Assembly (NCBI GenBank): GCA_944392485.1
Contig: CALXWO010000006.1
Location: forward strand, 18,042-82,041
Source: an uncultured Clostridia bacterium
Lineage (GTDB): Bacteria; Bacillota; Clostridia; TANB77; CAG-508
Direction: 5' to 3'
Length of the DNA stretch: 64,000 nt
The translations under genes were made by a program, and so were the position numbers. Each line of letters starts with the position of its first letter. Within the stretch, counting starts at the first letter, position 1. This document shows, one piece after another, positions 1 to 10,000 of the stretch. A model generated the notes under the pieces. That model ran no database searches and was not told the DNA's origin. It saw only the letters and a program-made list of their open reading frames with translations.

Positions 1-511
1 TACCATTTTCTAAACCATCTAAGGTATTAACTACTTTACACTTTTTAATTAATTCACGTAAGTAAACAGAATTTGTATTCTTAATTTCTTGGAATTCTTT
101 ATACTCGTGATTTGTTGATTCTATCAATTCGTTTCCTAAATTTGTACCTATTTTAAATCTTTTTAAATTGATTGAACCATCCGTAACATAACTTTCTTTT
201 TGTTGCTTTTCATGTTTATATGAGTCCTCTGCTTTTATTCCTATTCTATTATTAATTAACATTGCAATTTCATACACTTTAGGGTAATTAATATAATATG
301 TATTAAACAATTCTTTATTATTTAATTGATTTTTAGAAAATATAAGAAATATATTTTCTAAATTATTATATATAATTAATAATATAGTTATAATTAAATA
401 AATCCACCTAAAATTGCTTAATCCTTCCCAAAACTCATATACAAATCTATATAGAAATATCATCAATAACATTTCAATTCCAATTTTTATTAATATTTTT
501 AGTTTATTCAT
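1..511 (-). CDS. Partial membrane protein of unknown function (3' end beyond the window)
   Basis: The reading frame opens at ATG 511 behind a GGGAGAG ribosome binding site and runs off the left edge, so only the first 170 residues are visible. Two hydrophobic segments (about residues 6-24 and 34-58) are followed by a polar region with repeated Lys/Glu and Asn. I do not recognise the family. The polar part, a Gly/Ser-rich stretch and then 'NTNSVYLRELI', faintly recalls DUF6414-type proteins found near defence genes, but this is a weak impression. It lies downstream of the restriction endonuclease gene on the same strand, separated by a terminator-like hairpin, so it may or may not belong to the restriction-modification island. 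Confidence 0.6.
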   Translation of the reverse strand, partial: MNKLKILIKIGIEMLLMIFLYRFVYEFWEGLSNFRWIYLIITILLIIYNNLENIFLIFSKNQLNNKELFNTYYINYPKVYEIAMLINNRIGIKAEDSYKHEKQQKESYVTDGSINLKRFKIGTNLGNELIESTNHEYKEFQEIKNTNSVYLRELIKKCKVVNTLDGLENG

Positions 512-528
512 TATTTCTCTCCCAACAA

Positions 529-578
529 AAAAGCAAAATAATTCTGTAATATAAATATCACTTCTTTATTTTGCTTTT
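529..578 (-). terminator. Terminator-like hairpin after the restriction endonuclease gene
   Basis: Two perfect 13-base arms (529-541 and 566-578, AAAAGCAAAATAA and its complement) with a 24-base loop, followed on the minus strand by a short T run. It lies just before the ribosome binding site of the next minus-strand gene, so it probably limits read-through into that gene. Confidence 0.6.
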
Positions 579-595
579 CTTTTGTAACTTATTTC

Positions 596-1681
596 TTATT
601 TTATAAATCTTATTTGTAAATTTAGATTAAAATAGTTTTCTCCTTTATCTGGATAAATATCAAACATTTTATATCTAGATGAACTTGGTGATTCTAATTT
701 AGTGTTTTTTATAAGATATTTTACTAAATATTCTTTATAATAAATAGCGTCTAAAACTAATATCTTTCCATCATTTTCAACTAAAATTATTCCGCCAGTA
801 ACATCATATTCACCATTCCAAATTACACCAGGCATCATTCCCAATGTAACTGCTAAAAGAAAATCTCCTATTTTCTTTTTATAATACATTTCTGAATTTC
901 CAGTATAATTCAAAATATTATTTTCAGATACATAATGCAATAGTTTACCTATATTTTTTTCTCTTGCTTCATAAGATGCTAGTAGTAAATCTGCTAATAT
1001 CTCTGGTAATCTCGAATCAATCATCTGTAAATTTTGACTCATTGTACTACTTATAACTTCATCAAACTTTATTTCAGCATTCTTATCTTTCATATATTTT
1101 AATCTATCAACTAATTTTGTATTAGTATTAATATTATTTACCTTTTCTATGTCCTCAGCAGATAAACCTTTTATTAAATATTTAAAATTTGTATTGTTCG
1201 AAGCATTCAATAATGTTGCTGGACTACCTAGGCTAGACTTTATACTATATCCAACCTTATTAACAATTGTATTTAATTTATTATCTTTTAATTTAGCACT
1301 AATATCTTCTTTTGAAGTCGATGATGATTTTATTTTATTTCCTTCTGTTAATTTTTCAAGAATATATTTCATTTCTTGTATTGGAAAGCTACCATTTCCA
1401 GGCAATTCCTTAATTATTTTTTCTAATAATACTTCTTTATATTTTTGAATTTCTGTTTTTTTAACATTTGAAATAACTTTATTATTTTTTAGTACATCTA
1501 CATTTATCCCTTTAATATCAAAGTAATATTCGTTGTTGTTATTTTGAACATATAATCCTATAACTCTAAAAGTGCTATCATCAATTATCTCTAAATTATC
1601 ATCTACTATCTTCAGGTCTTGATTATCTAATAATTCTAATAAGGCATATAATTCAGACCATTCTCCTCTATTAAATTGCAT
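596..1681 (-). CDS. HpaII-family type II restriction endonuclease
   Basis: The 361-residue product opens with 'MQFNRGEWSELYALLELL' and ends with 'YFNLNLQIRFIK'. Both the beginning and end are characteristic of the HpaII restriction enzyme family, and the length fits. Such enzymes cut unmethylated DNA, CCGG for HpaII itself. The start is ATG 1681 rather than the longer in-frame start at 1726, because GGAGG lies about six bases before it. The gene overlaps the end of the methyltransferase gene by 11 bases, so the two are probably translated together. No CGG codon is in frame and no frame disruption is visible, so the enzyme looks intact. Exact specificity is inferred from the family, not shown by the sequence. 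Confidence 0.85.
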   Translation of the reverse strand: MQFNRGEWSELYALLELLDNQDLKIVDDNLEIIDDSTFRVIGLYVQNNNNEYYFDIKGINVDVLKNNKVISNVKKTEIQKYKEVLLEKIIKELPGNGSFPIQEMKYILEKLTEGNKIKSSSTSKEDISAKLKDNKLNTIVNKVGYSIKSSLGSPATLLNASNNTNFKYLIKGLSAEDIEKVNNINTNTKLVDRLKYMKDKNAEIKFDEVISSTMSQNLQMIDSRLPEILADLLLASYEAREKNIGKLLHYVSENNILNYTGNSEMYYKKKIGDFLLAVTLGMMPGVIWNGEYDVTGGIILVENDGKILVLDAIYYKEYLVKYLIKNTKLESPSSSRYKMFDIYPDKGENYFNLNLQIRFIK

Positions 1682-2771
1682 TGAATTCCTCCAATCTTTT
1701 ATACATATATTTTGCCATCTCTTCAATTACTGGTATGGACACAGAATTCCCAAACAACTTATATTGTTGTGTTACACTAACATCTTTTGGAAATGAAAAT
1801 TTTTCTTTTTCTCCATCTTTAAAGCCGTAACCAATAAACCCTTGTAATTTTCCCCATTCATTTGGTGTCATAACTCTAATCCCATCATAATTTAATTCCG
1901 ACTTCTTATTTTTTACTATTTTACCTCCCAAAGTATAATTAGGTTGTTTTACTAAATTTCTTTCCTTTCCTGAACCTCCCGTCGCTAAAATAGTGTTTGA
2001 AATTGGATTTTCTCCTTCGTTTACTATAACATATCCAAATCCATTCCCTTTCTCCTGATGTTTACTTCTATGTCTTTTTAATGTTTCCAAATATGATTCA
2101 GACAGATAATATCTTTCATCCACTTTTTTATCTAATAAATCATATAAATTTTTATATATTACTCTTTCTTTTCTTCTTGGTAATGATGGAAATATATATC
2201 CATTTGGAATTAAGTCCTTTCTAAATCCCATCATATAAGCTCTAGCTCTCTTTTGTGGCAATCCAAAATCTTTAGTATTTCTTATTATTTCATCTTTATG
2301 AATTTTAAGATATCCTCCAATTCCCTCTTCAACCCCTATCATGTGATAACCCAAATCATTTACTAGGGTTTCAACTATTGTTTCAAATGTTCTTCCTCTA
2401 TCATGTGTTATAATACCTTCAACATTTTCTAGAAGAAAAGCTTTAGGTTTAGTTCTATCAATAATATCTGCAACATCAAAAAATAGTGTTCCTCTTGTTT
2501 TATCTTTAAATCCCTCCTTTTTTCCTGCAATTGAAAATGATTGACAGGGAAATCCGCCTAATAATACATCATAGTTTGTTTTTTCAACCTTATTTTTAAA
2601 TTCTTCACTTGTTACATCATTATATGGATCTTCTCCGTATAAATGAGCATAAGTTTCACATGCATATTTATCAATTTCTGCAGATAATACGTTTGAAAAA
2701 TTTCCTGTCATTTCAAAACCTTTGCGAATACCACCTATACCTGCAAATAAATCTATTGTTTTCAAACTCAT
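1671..2771 (-). CDS. DNA (cytosine-5) methyltransferase, partner of the HpaII-type enzyme
   Basis: A complete 366-residue C5-cytosine methyltransferase. Motif I is 'DLFAGIGG' near residue 7, which binds S-adenosylmethionine. The catalytic 'GGFPCQSFS' lies near residue 73, 'LLENVEGI' (ENV) near 115, 'QKRARAYMMG' (QxRxR) near 173, and the final 'LFGNSVSIPV' near 345. It protects host sites from the neighbouring endonuclease by methylating one cytosine in the same target. ATG 2771 follows AGAGG. The methyltransferase is transcribed first, as is common in such operons, and no controller protein is visible. The pair looks like a self-contained island, possibly inserted next to the broken peptidase gene at 3.1 kb. 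Confidence 0.95.
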   Translation of the reverse strand: MSLKTIDLFAGIGGIRKGFEMTGNFSNVLSAEIDKYACETYAHLYGEDPYNDVTSEEFKNKVEKTNYDVLLGGFPCQSFSIAGKKEGFKDKTRGTLFFDVADIIDRTKPKAFLLENVEGIITHDRGRTFETIVETLVNDLGYHMIGVEEGIGGYLKIHKDEIIRNTKDFGLPQKRARAYMMGFRKDLIPNGYIFPSLPRRKERVIYKNLYDLLDKKVDERYYLSESYLETLKRHRSKHQEKGNGFGYVIVNEGENPISNTILATGGSGKERNLVKQPNYTLGGKIVKNKKSELNYDGIRVMTPNEWGKLQGFIGYGFKDGEKEKFSFPKDVSVTQQYKLFGNSVSIPVIEEMAKYMYKRLEEFNAI

Positions 2772-3126
2772 CTTTATACCTCTTTTTATTCATATTATCA
2801 AATGTATTCTATCATATAATTTGATTTTTTTCTACTCATATCCATTTAATTTATTTCGAATTTCTTATTTTATATTTATATCAAACATTTGTTCTTTTGT
2901 CAATAAAAATTTTACATTTTTTAATATTTTATATATAATTAATACTCTCTCTATCTTATTATACTTATAATATTATATTGTCCCATTTAGGACATAGCTC
3001 TGTCCTAAAAATCGCATAGAGTATGTCCTATTTATCGTATAGATATAAAAATAAAAAGTACAAGATGCTTAAAAACACCTTGTTTCTGTAAATATTTTTA
3101 TATTTCATTATTATAATTTTCTTATA
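2772..3126. other. Intergenic stretch with an inverted repeat, no gene seen
   Basis: No convincing gene. Around 2990-3010 lies a near-palindrome (TAGGACATAGCTCTGTCCTA), followed about 20 bases later by a related half-site (TATGTCCTA). It separates the restriction-modification genes from the 5'-truncated peptidase and may be the scar of the rearrangement that removed the peptidase's front half. Confidence 0.4.
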
Positions 3127-3609
3127 TGGAAGTTAATCAACATCACAGGTGTGGATTTAAATCTTCAATTCCCAGCAGGTTGGGAAGAAGCAAGAAGAAT
3201 TAAATTTGCACAAGGATTTACCTCTCCTGCTCCTCGTGATTATGTAGGAAGTGGTCCTTTAACTCAGCCAGAAGCTCTTGCAATTTATAATTTTACACTT
3301 TTCCATAATTTTAGATTAATACTTGCATATCATACTCAAGGCAAAGAAATTTACTGGCAATTTCAAAACTATGCTACAGAAGAAGCAGAACAAATAGGAG
3401 TTGCTTTAGCAAATGCTAGTGGATACCGCTTGGCGGATGTGCCTTATAATTCTAGTTTTGCAGGATATAAAGATTGGTTCCTGCAAGAATATAGAAGACC
3501 TGGATATACAATAGAAGCAGGTATTGGAGAAAACCCGCTTCCAATATCTCAGTTTAATGAAATTTATAATGATAATATTGGAATACTTGTTTTAGGAGCA
3601 GTATTATAA
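3127..3609 (+). pseudogene. 5'-truncated M14 zinc carboxypeptidase (gamma-D-glutamyl-diamino acid endopeptidase type)
   Basis: The readable part matches the C-terminal half of M14 peptidases that trim peptidoglycan peptides. It contains 'GVDLNLQFPAGWEEA', 'YHTQG' with the third zinc-binding His, 'SGYR', 'GYKDWF' and 'YTIEAGIG' with the catalytic Glu. The N-terminal half with the HxxE zinc ligands is missing. Similarity begins at a Trp codon at 3127, with no ribosome binding site before it; a GTG at 3151 is the only possible start. The frame upstream stays open for a while but encodes unrelated AT-rich sequence. There is no CGG near the break, so this is true truncation and not the frameshift phenomenon seen elsewhere. 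Confidence 0.8.
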
Positions 3610-3612
3610 TAC

Positions 3613-3652
3613 AAAAAAATGCACAGTAAATAATATTACTATGCATTTTTTA
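3613..3652. terminator. Bidirectional terminator
   Basis: AAAAAATGCA...TGCATTTTTT stem with A and T runs on both sides, between the convergent peptidase remnant and the desulfoferrodoxin operon. Confidence 0.7.
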
Positions 3653-3654
3653 TT

Positions 3655-4038
3655 CTATTTAACTTCTGTTTTCCATAGTCCATGTTTATTACAATACGCA
3701 TATATTGTTGCTCCTGGAATATATTTAAATCTTACTGCAATTCCTTGCTCGGGATAAAGTCTTACTCTTGTTGTTTGGTTATCGCTAACTTGTGCAACCC
3801 ACATAATGTAATGATCTTTTTCCATTGGATGCTCTTTTTCTCCTACTTTTACTACAATTTCATCTTCAACTTTTTCGTATACTGGAACATGTTTTTCTTC
3901 TGCTGCGTCTTGTGAGTTTGCTACTAATAGTTTCATTTTTTGACCACAGCATGTCATATGGTCTATATCTCCATCAATTAATCCTATAAGGTTTCCACAT
4001 ATATCACATTTATAAAATACAATATTTTTTTCTTTCAT
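3655..4038 (-). CDS. dfx: Desulfoferrodoxin (superoxide reductase)
   Basis: A 127-residue two-iron protein that reduces superoxide to hydrogen peroxide in the cytoplasm of anaerobes. The N-terminal desulforedoxin-like centre shows Cys9, Cys12 and the adjacent Cys pair in 'MTCCGQKM' (about 29-30). The catalytic centre II has its His ligands in 'EEKHVP', 'KEHPME' and 'KDHYIMW', and the Cys/His pair in 'YAYCNKHGLW'. Start ATG 4038 follows GGAGAG. It is the last gene of a minus-strand operon with fprA and rubredoxin, which supplies its electrons. Confidence 0.95.
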   Translation of the reverse strand: MKEKNIVFYKCDICGNLIGLIDGDIDHMTCCGQKMKLLVANSQDAAEEKHVPVYEKVEDEIVVKVGEKEHPMEKDHYIMWVAQVSDNQTTRVRLYPEQGIAVRFKYIPGATIYAYCNKHGLWKTEVK

Positions 4039-4049
4039 TTATATCTCTC

Positions 4050-4187
4050 CTATTCTTGAACTTCTTCAAACATATCTTTTCCTACTCCGCAAAGTGGGCA
4101 TACCCAGTCATCATCTATATCTGAAAATTTTACTCCCTCTGCTTCTTCGTCATAGATATATCCACATGCTATACATCTATATTTCAT
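4050..4187 (-). CDS. Rubredoxin
   Basis: A 45-residue electron carrier with one FeS4 centre. The two ligand pairs are 'CIACGYIY' near the N-terminus and '[10 protein letters not shown]' near residue 32. The order of aromatic residues (Tyr before and after the first pair, Trp before the second) is typical. It sits between fprA and dfx with 12-base gaps and very likely passes electrons to both. The gene is very short but has GAGGTGAGT before ATG 4187. Confidence 0.95.
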   Translation of the reverse strand: MKYRCIACGYIYDEEAEGVKFSDIDDDWVCPLCGVGKDMFEEVQE

Positions 4188-4199
4188 ATTACTCACCTC

Positions 4200-5366
4200 C
4201 TATCCTAATAACTCGTCAGCTAATTTATTCATGCTTTCAATATTTACATCATTCATTTTTGATTTAATAGTAACTGTTGTATTACACAAATTTATATCTT
4301 TCATCTTTGCTATTATTTCCTTCATACCCTTTGCTGCTGATGGTGCCCAAGTACCATTTTCTATTATTCCTATTTTTCTATTTTGATAATTTTTCCCTTG
4401 CAAATGATGTAAAAACTGTTCCATAGGTGGGAATATTCCCATATTATAGCTTGCAGAAGCAAGAACTATTTTATCGTATCTAAATGCATCTTCTATTGCC
4501 TCTGCCATATCATCTCTTGTGAGGTCTGTTATGCTTACTTTTTTTGCACCCTTTTCTTCTAAAATTTGTTTCATTTTTTCTGCTGCTTCTCTTGTATTTC
4601 CATATATAGATGCGTATGCAATAAATACCCCATCATCTTCTGGTCTATAGCTGCTCCATATATCATATTTATTTATATAATACCCTAGATTTTCTTTTAG
4701 TACTGGTCCATGTAAAGGACATATTATTTTTACATCAAGTGTTGCTACTTTCTTTAGCAATGCTTGTACTTGCATTCCATATTTACCAACAATGTTGAAA
4801 TAATATCTTCTTGCCTCACAATCCCATTCTTCTTCTACATCTAAACTTCCGAATTTACCAAATCCATCTGCTGTAAATAATATTTTTTCACTTTGTTCGT
4901 ATGTGCACATTACTTCTGGCCAATGTACCATTGGTGCCATAATAAATTGCAGAGTGTGTTTTCCAATATTTAAAGTATCTCCTTCTTTTACAACCACTTT
5001 TCTTTCTTCTAAATTTTCAATTTCAAAAAACTGAGGAATAAAATCAAAAGTTTTTTGATTTCCAACTATTTTCATTTCTGGATAAGTGTTTGCAAGTAGT
5101 TGTATATTGCCTGCATGGTCTGGCTCTAGGTGTGACACTACTAGATAATCCGGTTTTTCTCCATTTAATTCTTTTTTTAAATTTTCAAACCATTCGTCTG
5201 TTTTTCTTCTATCTACTGTATCCATTACAACATTTTTTTCATCTTGTATTAAGTATGAATTATATGATATTCCATTTGGCACTACATATTGGCTTTCAAA
5301 TAAATCTATTGTTTTGTCATTTACTCCAATATATTTTATATAATCTGTAACTTGTATATTTTGCAT
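4200..5366 (-). CDS. fprA: A-type flavoprotein FprA (rubredoxin:oxygen oxidoreductase)
   Basis: A 388-residue flavo-diiron protein that reduces O2 to water (or NO to N2O) with electrons from rubredoxin. The N-terminal metallo-beta-lactamase-like domain carries the diiron motif 'SHLEPDHAGN' near residue 80, 'VHWPEVM' and 'CPLHGPVL'. The C-terminal half is a flavodoxin domain beginning 'IAYASIYGNTREAAEKM' near residue 250, which binds FMN. First gene of the oxygen-defence operon fprA-rubredoxin-dfx. ATG 5366 follows GTAGGAGATG. Confidence 0.95.
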   Translation of the reverse strand: MQNIQVTDYIKYIGVNDKTIDLFESQYVVPNGISYNSYLIQDEKNVVMDTVDRRKTDEWFENLKKELNGEKPDYLVVSHLEPDHAGNIQLLANTYPEMKIVGNQKTFDFIPQFFEIENLEERKVVVKEGDTLNIGKHTLQFIMAPMVHWPEVMCTYEQSEKILFTADGFGKFGSLDVEEEWDCEARRYYFNIVGKYGMQVQALLKKVATLDVKIICPLHGPVLKENLGYYINKYDIWSSYRPEDDGVFIAYASIYGNTREAAEKMKQILEEKGAKKVSITDLTRDDMAEAIEDAFRYDKIVLASASYNMGIFPPMEQFLHHLQGKNYQNRKIGIIENGTWAPSAAKGMKEIIAKMKDINLCNTTVTIKSKMNDVNIESMNKLADELLG

Positions 5367-5391
5367 TTATCTCATCTCCTACTTATTTGGT

Positions 5392-5421
5392 ATTATATAT
5401 CATTCTTATATTATTCTGCAA
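5392..5421 (-). promoter_or_regulatory. Probable sigma-A promoter of the fprA operon
   Basis: On the minus strand TTGCAG and TATAAT are separated by 18 bases, about 26 bases before the fprA start codon. Confidence 0.55.
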
Positions 5422-5487
5422 TAAATTATCAGTAAAATATATCATTTTACACGCTATTTATGGTAATATATCTTCTTCCTTGTTTAT

Positions 5488-6618
5488 TTAAGTCTTTTTC
5501 CCTAGAATTACTTGTATGTTATATTCTCTATTGTTTCTTAATACTGTTAAACTAACTTCTTCTCCCACTTTTTTTGTATAAATATACTTTCTAAGTTCAC
5601 TCATTTTATTTATTTCTATATTATCTATTTTTGTTATTATATCTCCTTCCTTTAACCCAGAATTATAACTTGGTCCATCTTTAGTTATTTGTGCTACATA
5701 TATTCCGGAATTAAATTTTAAATTAGAGTTTAAATATGGAATAACATTTTTATCATATGCAAATATTCCTATATTAGCTTCTTCAAAACTAGCATTAGTC
5801 TCAAAACTTTCTATTATTGGTTTTACAATGTTTATAGGAATTGCAAATCCTATTCCTTCAGCATTCTCAATTTTTACAGAATTAATACCAACAACTTCTC
5901 CTCTTGAATTAATAAGTGGTCCTCCGCTATTTCCAGGGTTAATCGTTGCATCTGTTTGAATTAAATCTTCCATATATGATGTTCCATTTTCATCATCTAT
6001 TTTTATTGTTCTATCAATTCCACTAATTATTCCAGAAGTAACTGTTCTTTGAAATTCAACCCCTATTGGATTTCCTATTGCATACGCTTTTTCTCCTAAT
6101 TCTATATTGTCTGAATCTCCTAATATAACCGCTTCTAAATTAGTTGCTGAAATTTTAACAATCGCTAAATCCAAATCTGAATCTGCCCACATAACAGTTC
6201 CATTGTATATACTTCCATTTTCTAAAGTTATATAACAACTACTATATTTGTTTCCTGCAACATGCCAATTTGTAAGAATATACCCCTTTGAAGAAACAAT
6301 CATTCCTGTTCCTAATCCTAAATCTTCTGTACTATTATTCAAAAATATAGCGTTTCCTGTATTTTTTATTTTGGAAATACCAACTACACTTTTAACTACA
6401 TTTTCTAAAACATTTACATTTTTTTCTTCTCCTTGAATATTTTGCGTCTGATCTATATACGAAGTCCTACTAGCAATAGTATTTGATTCTTCTGAGTATA
6501 CATCAATATTAATATACATATCGTATATAAATATGCTTGCTGAAGCAATAGTTATTATTAATACAAATGTCATGAATATTTTTTTTATTTTACTTGGCCT
6601 TCTTTTATATTCGTACAT
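5488..6618 (-). CDS. HtrA/DegP-type membrane-anchored serine protease
   Basis: A 376-residue quality-control protease outside the membrane. One membrane anchor lies at about residues 12-32 ('FMTFVLIITIASASIFIYD'). The trypsin-like domain shows His in 'LTNWHVAG', Asp in 'DSDLDLAIVKI' and Ser in 'NPGNSGGPLIN'. A single PDZ domain follows ('GPSYNSGLKEGDIITKID', about residues 310-370). This one-anchor, one-PDZ layout is usual in Gram-positive bacteria. ATG 6618 follows GGGAGG. It appears monocistronic. Confidence 0.95.
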   Translation of the reverse strand: MYEYKRRPSKIKKIFMTFVLIITIASASIFIYDMYINIDVYSEESNTIASRTSYIDQTQNIQGEEKNVNVLENVVKSVVGISKIKNTGNAIFLNNSTEDLGLGTGMIVSSKGYILTNWHVAGNKYSSCYITLENGSIYNGTVMWADSDLDLAIVKISATNLEAVILGDSDNIELGEKAYAIGNPIGVEFQRTVTSGIISGIDRTIKIDDENGTSYMEDLIQTDATINPGNSGGPLINSRGEVVGINSVKIENAEGIGFAIPINIVKPIIESFETNASFEEANIGIFAYDKNVIPYLNSNLKFNSGIYVAQITKDGPSYNSGLKEGDIITKIDNIEINKMSELRKYIYTKKVGEEVSLTVLRNNREYNIQVILGKKT

Positions 6619-6672
6619 AAATACCTCCCTTTATAATATCATTTCCTTATTTTACTATTTTAATCCCATAAA

Positions 6673-6800
6673 TTGTAATTTGTTGTTGTGATGTGAGAGG
6701 TGTGAAGTGTGAGGTGTGCTTTTTAGGGCTAGGCTACGTAAGGCTTACCCTAATTTCACACTTCCCACATCCCACTTCTCACTTCTCATACAAATTACAG
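6673..6800 (+). repeat. Repeat A, copy 1 (palindromic MITE-like element)
   Basis: About 130 bases. The left half is purine-rich (GTGAGAGGTGTGAAGTGTGA) and the right half pyrimidine-rich (CACACTTCCCACATCCCAC), so the whole can fold into one long imperfect hairpin around the core GGCTACGTAAGGCT. It is bounded by TTGTAATTTG and CAAATTACAG. Other copies lie at 43891, 47037, 60308 and 63010. Confidence 0.85.
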
Positions 6801-6915
6801 TTAAAAGTAATTGTTGATTTTTTGTTGACTTCAACAAAAAATCTTCATTTACTATTCACTTTTCACTTTTAGTTCTTCACTATTGTAATTTGCAAAGCAA
6901 ATTACAATTTGTCGA
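6801..6915 (+). repeat. Repeat B, copy 1
   Basis: Contains TTTTTTGTTGA..TCAACAAAAAA, a run of CACTTTTCACTTTT type and the perfect palindrome ATTGTAATTTGCAAAGCAAATTACAAT split by AAAG. The inverse complement recurs at 47822-48004. It shares its TTGTAATTT ends with repeat A. Confidence 0.75.
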
Positions 6916-7068
6916 ATGTTGTTTGTTTCTATATTTTTGTTACAATTTATTTACATTATTTTGTATTTTATGTTACAATTTAGTAGAACAATTGATTTGT
7001 TAGCCGTTTAAAGATATATATATGTTATATTATATTTAATAAAATTTGCAGGAATAAGGGTGGATTGT

Positions 7069-10000
7069 ATGAATAAAAACTTATATGAATTAACAAATGC
7101 CCAAAAATCAATATGGCAAACGAGCGAGTTTTATAAAGGGATGTCGATTGAAAACATTACAGGTTCTGTAATTGTTTCACAAAAAGTAAATTTTGATGCT
7201 TTAAAAAAAGCAATTAATTTGTTTGTAAAAAACAATGATAGTTTTAGACTAAAATTTATAATTGAAAATGATATTGTAAAACAATATGTAGATGATTATA
7301 AAGAATTTGATATAGAAACAGTTTTAGTTTCTTCTGATAAAGATATTAAAAATCTAGAAAGACAAATGTGTGATACACCATTTGAAACCTTGGAAAACTT
7401 CTTATTTGATTTTAAATTATTTAAATTCGAAGATGGACATGGTGGTTTTATTATTAACGCACACCATTTAATTTCTGATGCTTGGACAGCAGGCCTTGTT
7501 GTTAATGAAATTATGGGCTATTATGAATCTATGCAAAATAGCAATAATATTTCTCAAGAGCTTAATCCTTCATATATTGAATATATTGAATCTGAAAACA
7601 AATATTTAAATAGCGAAAAATTTGAAAAAGATAAAGCTTTTTGGAATGAGATGTTTAATACTGCACCTGAAGTTGCCACAATTCCAAGTTTTGTTTCTGA
7701 TGCTACAGATTCTTGCAAATCTAAAAGAAAGCAGTTTACTATCCCTAAAGAAACTATTTCTTTAATTAATGATTTTTGTAAAAATAATAAAGCTTCAGTT
7801 TTTAATTTCTTTATGGGTATATTTTCGCTTTATTTATCTAGAGTTTCTGGCTTAGATGAATTTGTAATTGGTACCCCAATCTTAAACAGAAGCAATTTTA
7901 AAGAAAAACAAACGACGGGGATGTTTATAAGTACAATTCCTTTTAAGGTCTCTATAGATAATACTAAATCTTTTGGTGAATTTATAGCTGACATGGCTAG
8001 CAATTTTTCTAAAATATATAGGCACCAAAAATATCCTTATCAATATTTGCTAAAAGATTTAAGATCTAAAGATAATACAATTCCAAATTTATATAAACTT
8101 TTAATTTCTTACCAAAATGTAAGAAGTAACAAACAAAGTGCTAATATTCCATATGAAGCAAGATGGGTATCCAATAGTTATATTTCTGATGATATAGATG
8201 TACATCTATACGATATGAATGATACTGGCAATATAACTCTTGCTTATGATTATTTGATTGACAAATATTCTATTGATGATATTTGTTTTATTCATGCTAG
8301 AATTTTACATATTATTAACCAAATTTTAGAAAATAACGAAATATTCTTAAAAGATATAGAAATTGTTACACCAGATGAAAAAAGAAAAATATTATATGAT
8401 TTTAATAATACAAAAGTAGATTATCCAAAAGATAAAACTATTACCCAATTATTTGAAGAACAAGTAGAAAAAACTCCAGATAATATCGCTGTTGTGTTTG
8501 AGAATAAACAATTAACATATAGAGAGCTAAATGAAAGGGCTAATAGTTTGGCTTTTTATCTAAGACAAAAAGGAATTATTAGAAACGATATTGTTGGTAT
8601 TATGGTCAATCGTTCTCTTGAAATGATTGTTTCTATTCTTGCTGTTCTTAAGAGCGGAGCTTGCTATATTCCAATTGACCCAGAGTATCCTCAAGATAGA
8701 ATAGAATATATGCTTTCTAATAGTAGTGCAAAAATGCTTTTAACATTTGAAAGTTTAAAAGATAAAATATCTTTTGAAAATAAATTGTTCGTTGAACTTA
8801 AAAATGATTTATATAACTATCACAAAAACAATTTAGACAATATAAATAGTCCAGAAGATTTAGCATATATTATTTATACTTCTGGTTCTACTGGTATGCC
8901 TAAGGGGGTTATGCTTAAGCATTCAAATATTAATAACTTTATTCAAGGCATGACAGATGTTATAAATTTTTCACAACAAAAAACTATAGTATCTGTAACA
9001 ACAATTAGTTTTGATATTTTTGTACTTGAGTCTCTTCTTCCTTTACAAAAAGGTTTAAAAATAGTAATAGCTAACGAAAATGAACAAACTGATTTAAACT
9101 CTTTCAATAAATTGTGTATTAAAAATGAAGTAAATATTATTCAAACAACACCTTCTCGATTTAACGTTCTAGTTTCTAATGACACTTATTTAGAGTACAT
9201 GGAAAATATAACAGATATTTTGGTAGGAGGAGAATCTTTCCCAAAATTACTCTTAGATAAATTGAAACGTGTATCTAAGGCAAATATTTATAATGTTTAT
9301 GGACCTACAGAAACTGCTGTTTGGTCTACCGTAAAAGATTTAACACATTCAAGTATTATAACTATAGGAAAACCCATAGCTAATACAACTTGTTACATTT
9401 TGGATAAAAATAAAAATCTTTTGCCTTTATTTACTCCTGGAATTTTATATATTGGAGGAGCAGGAGTTTCTAAAGGATATTTTGCTAATTCTGATTTAAC
9501 AAAAAAAAGATTTATTAAAAATCCTTACTCTAACGACCTAATATATGATACTGGGGATTTAGCTTATTTTAATGATAATGGGGAATTAATTCATTTAGGA
9601 AGAAATGATTTTCAAGTTAAAATTAATGGACATAGAATAGAAGTTGCAGAAATTGAAAATGAAATTTTAAAAATTAAAGGTATAGAAAACTCTGTTGTAG
9701 TTAAAAAAACTTTACCTGACAATCATGAATTTTTATGTGCATATTTTACCTCTAACAGTGAAATTGAAATTAACGAGATAAGAAATAGTCTTCAAAAAAA
9801 ATTACCTAAATATATGGTGCCTCAATACATTGTTAAATTAGACAAATTACCATATACTCCAAACGGTAAAATAGATAGAAAAAAATTACCTGTTCCTGAG
9901 CTAAAAACAGACAACAAAGAAATAATTTTGCCTAGAAATAACACGGATAAATCGTTAATATCTTTGCTAAGAGAAATATTAAATATTGATAATATTAGTA

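Larger units (their letters stand above)
6619..7068. other. Intergenic region holding two repeat elements and the NRPS leader
   Basis: Contains repeat A copy 1 (6673-6800) and repeat B copy 1 (about 6801-6915), then about 150 bases of AT-rich sequence ahead of the peptide synthetase gene. No extra gene is visible. Two divergent genes flank it, so promoters for both must lie here. Confidence 0.6.

Noticed and set aside
1149..1448. 99-codon plus-strand frame inside the restriction endonuclease gene
   Set aside because: Antisense shadow; the minus-strand frame matches the HpaII family along its whole length.
3127..3609. M14 peptidase remnant as another CGG frameshift gene
   Set aside because: No CGG lies near its 5' limit and the upstream frames encode nothing similar to the missing half, so it is truly truncated.
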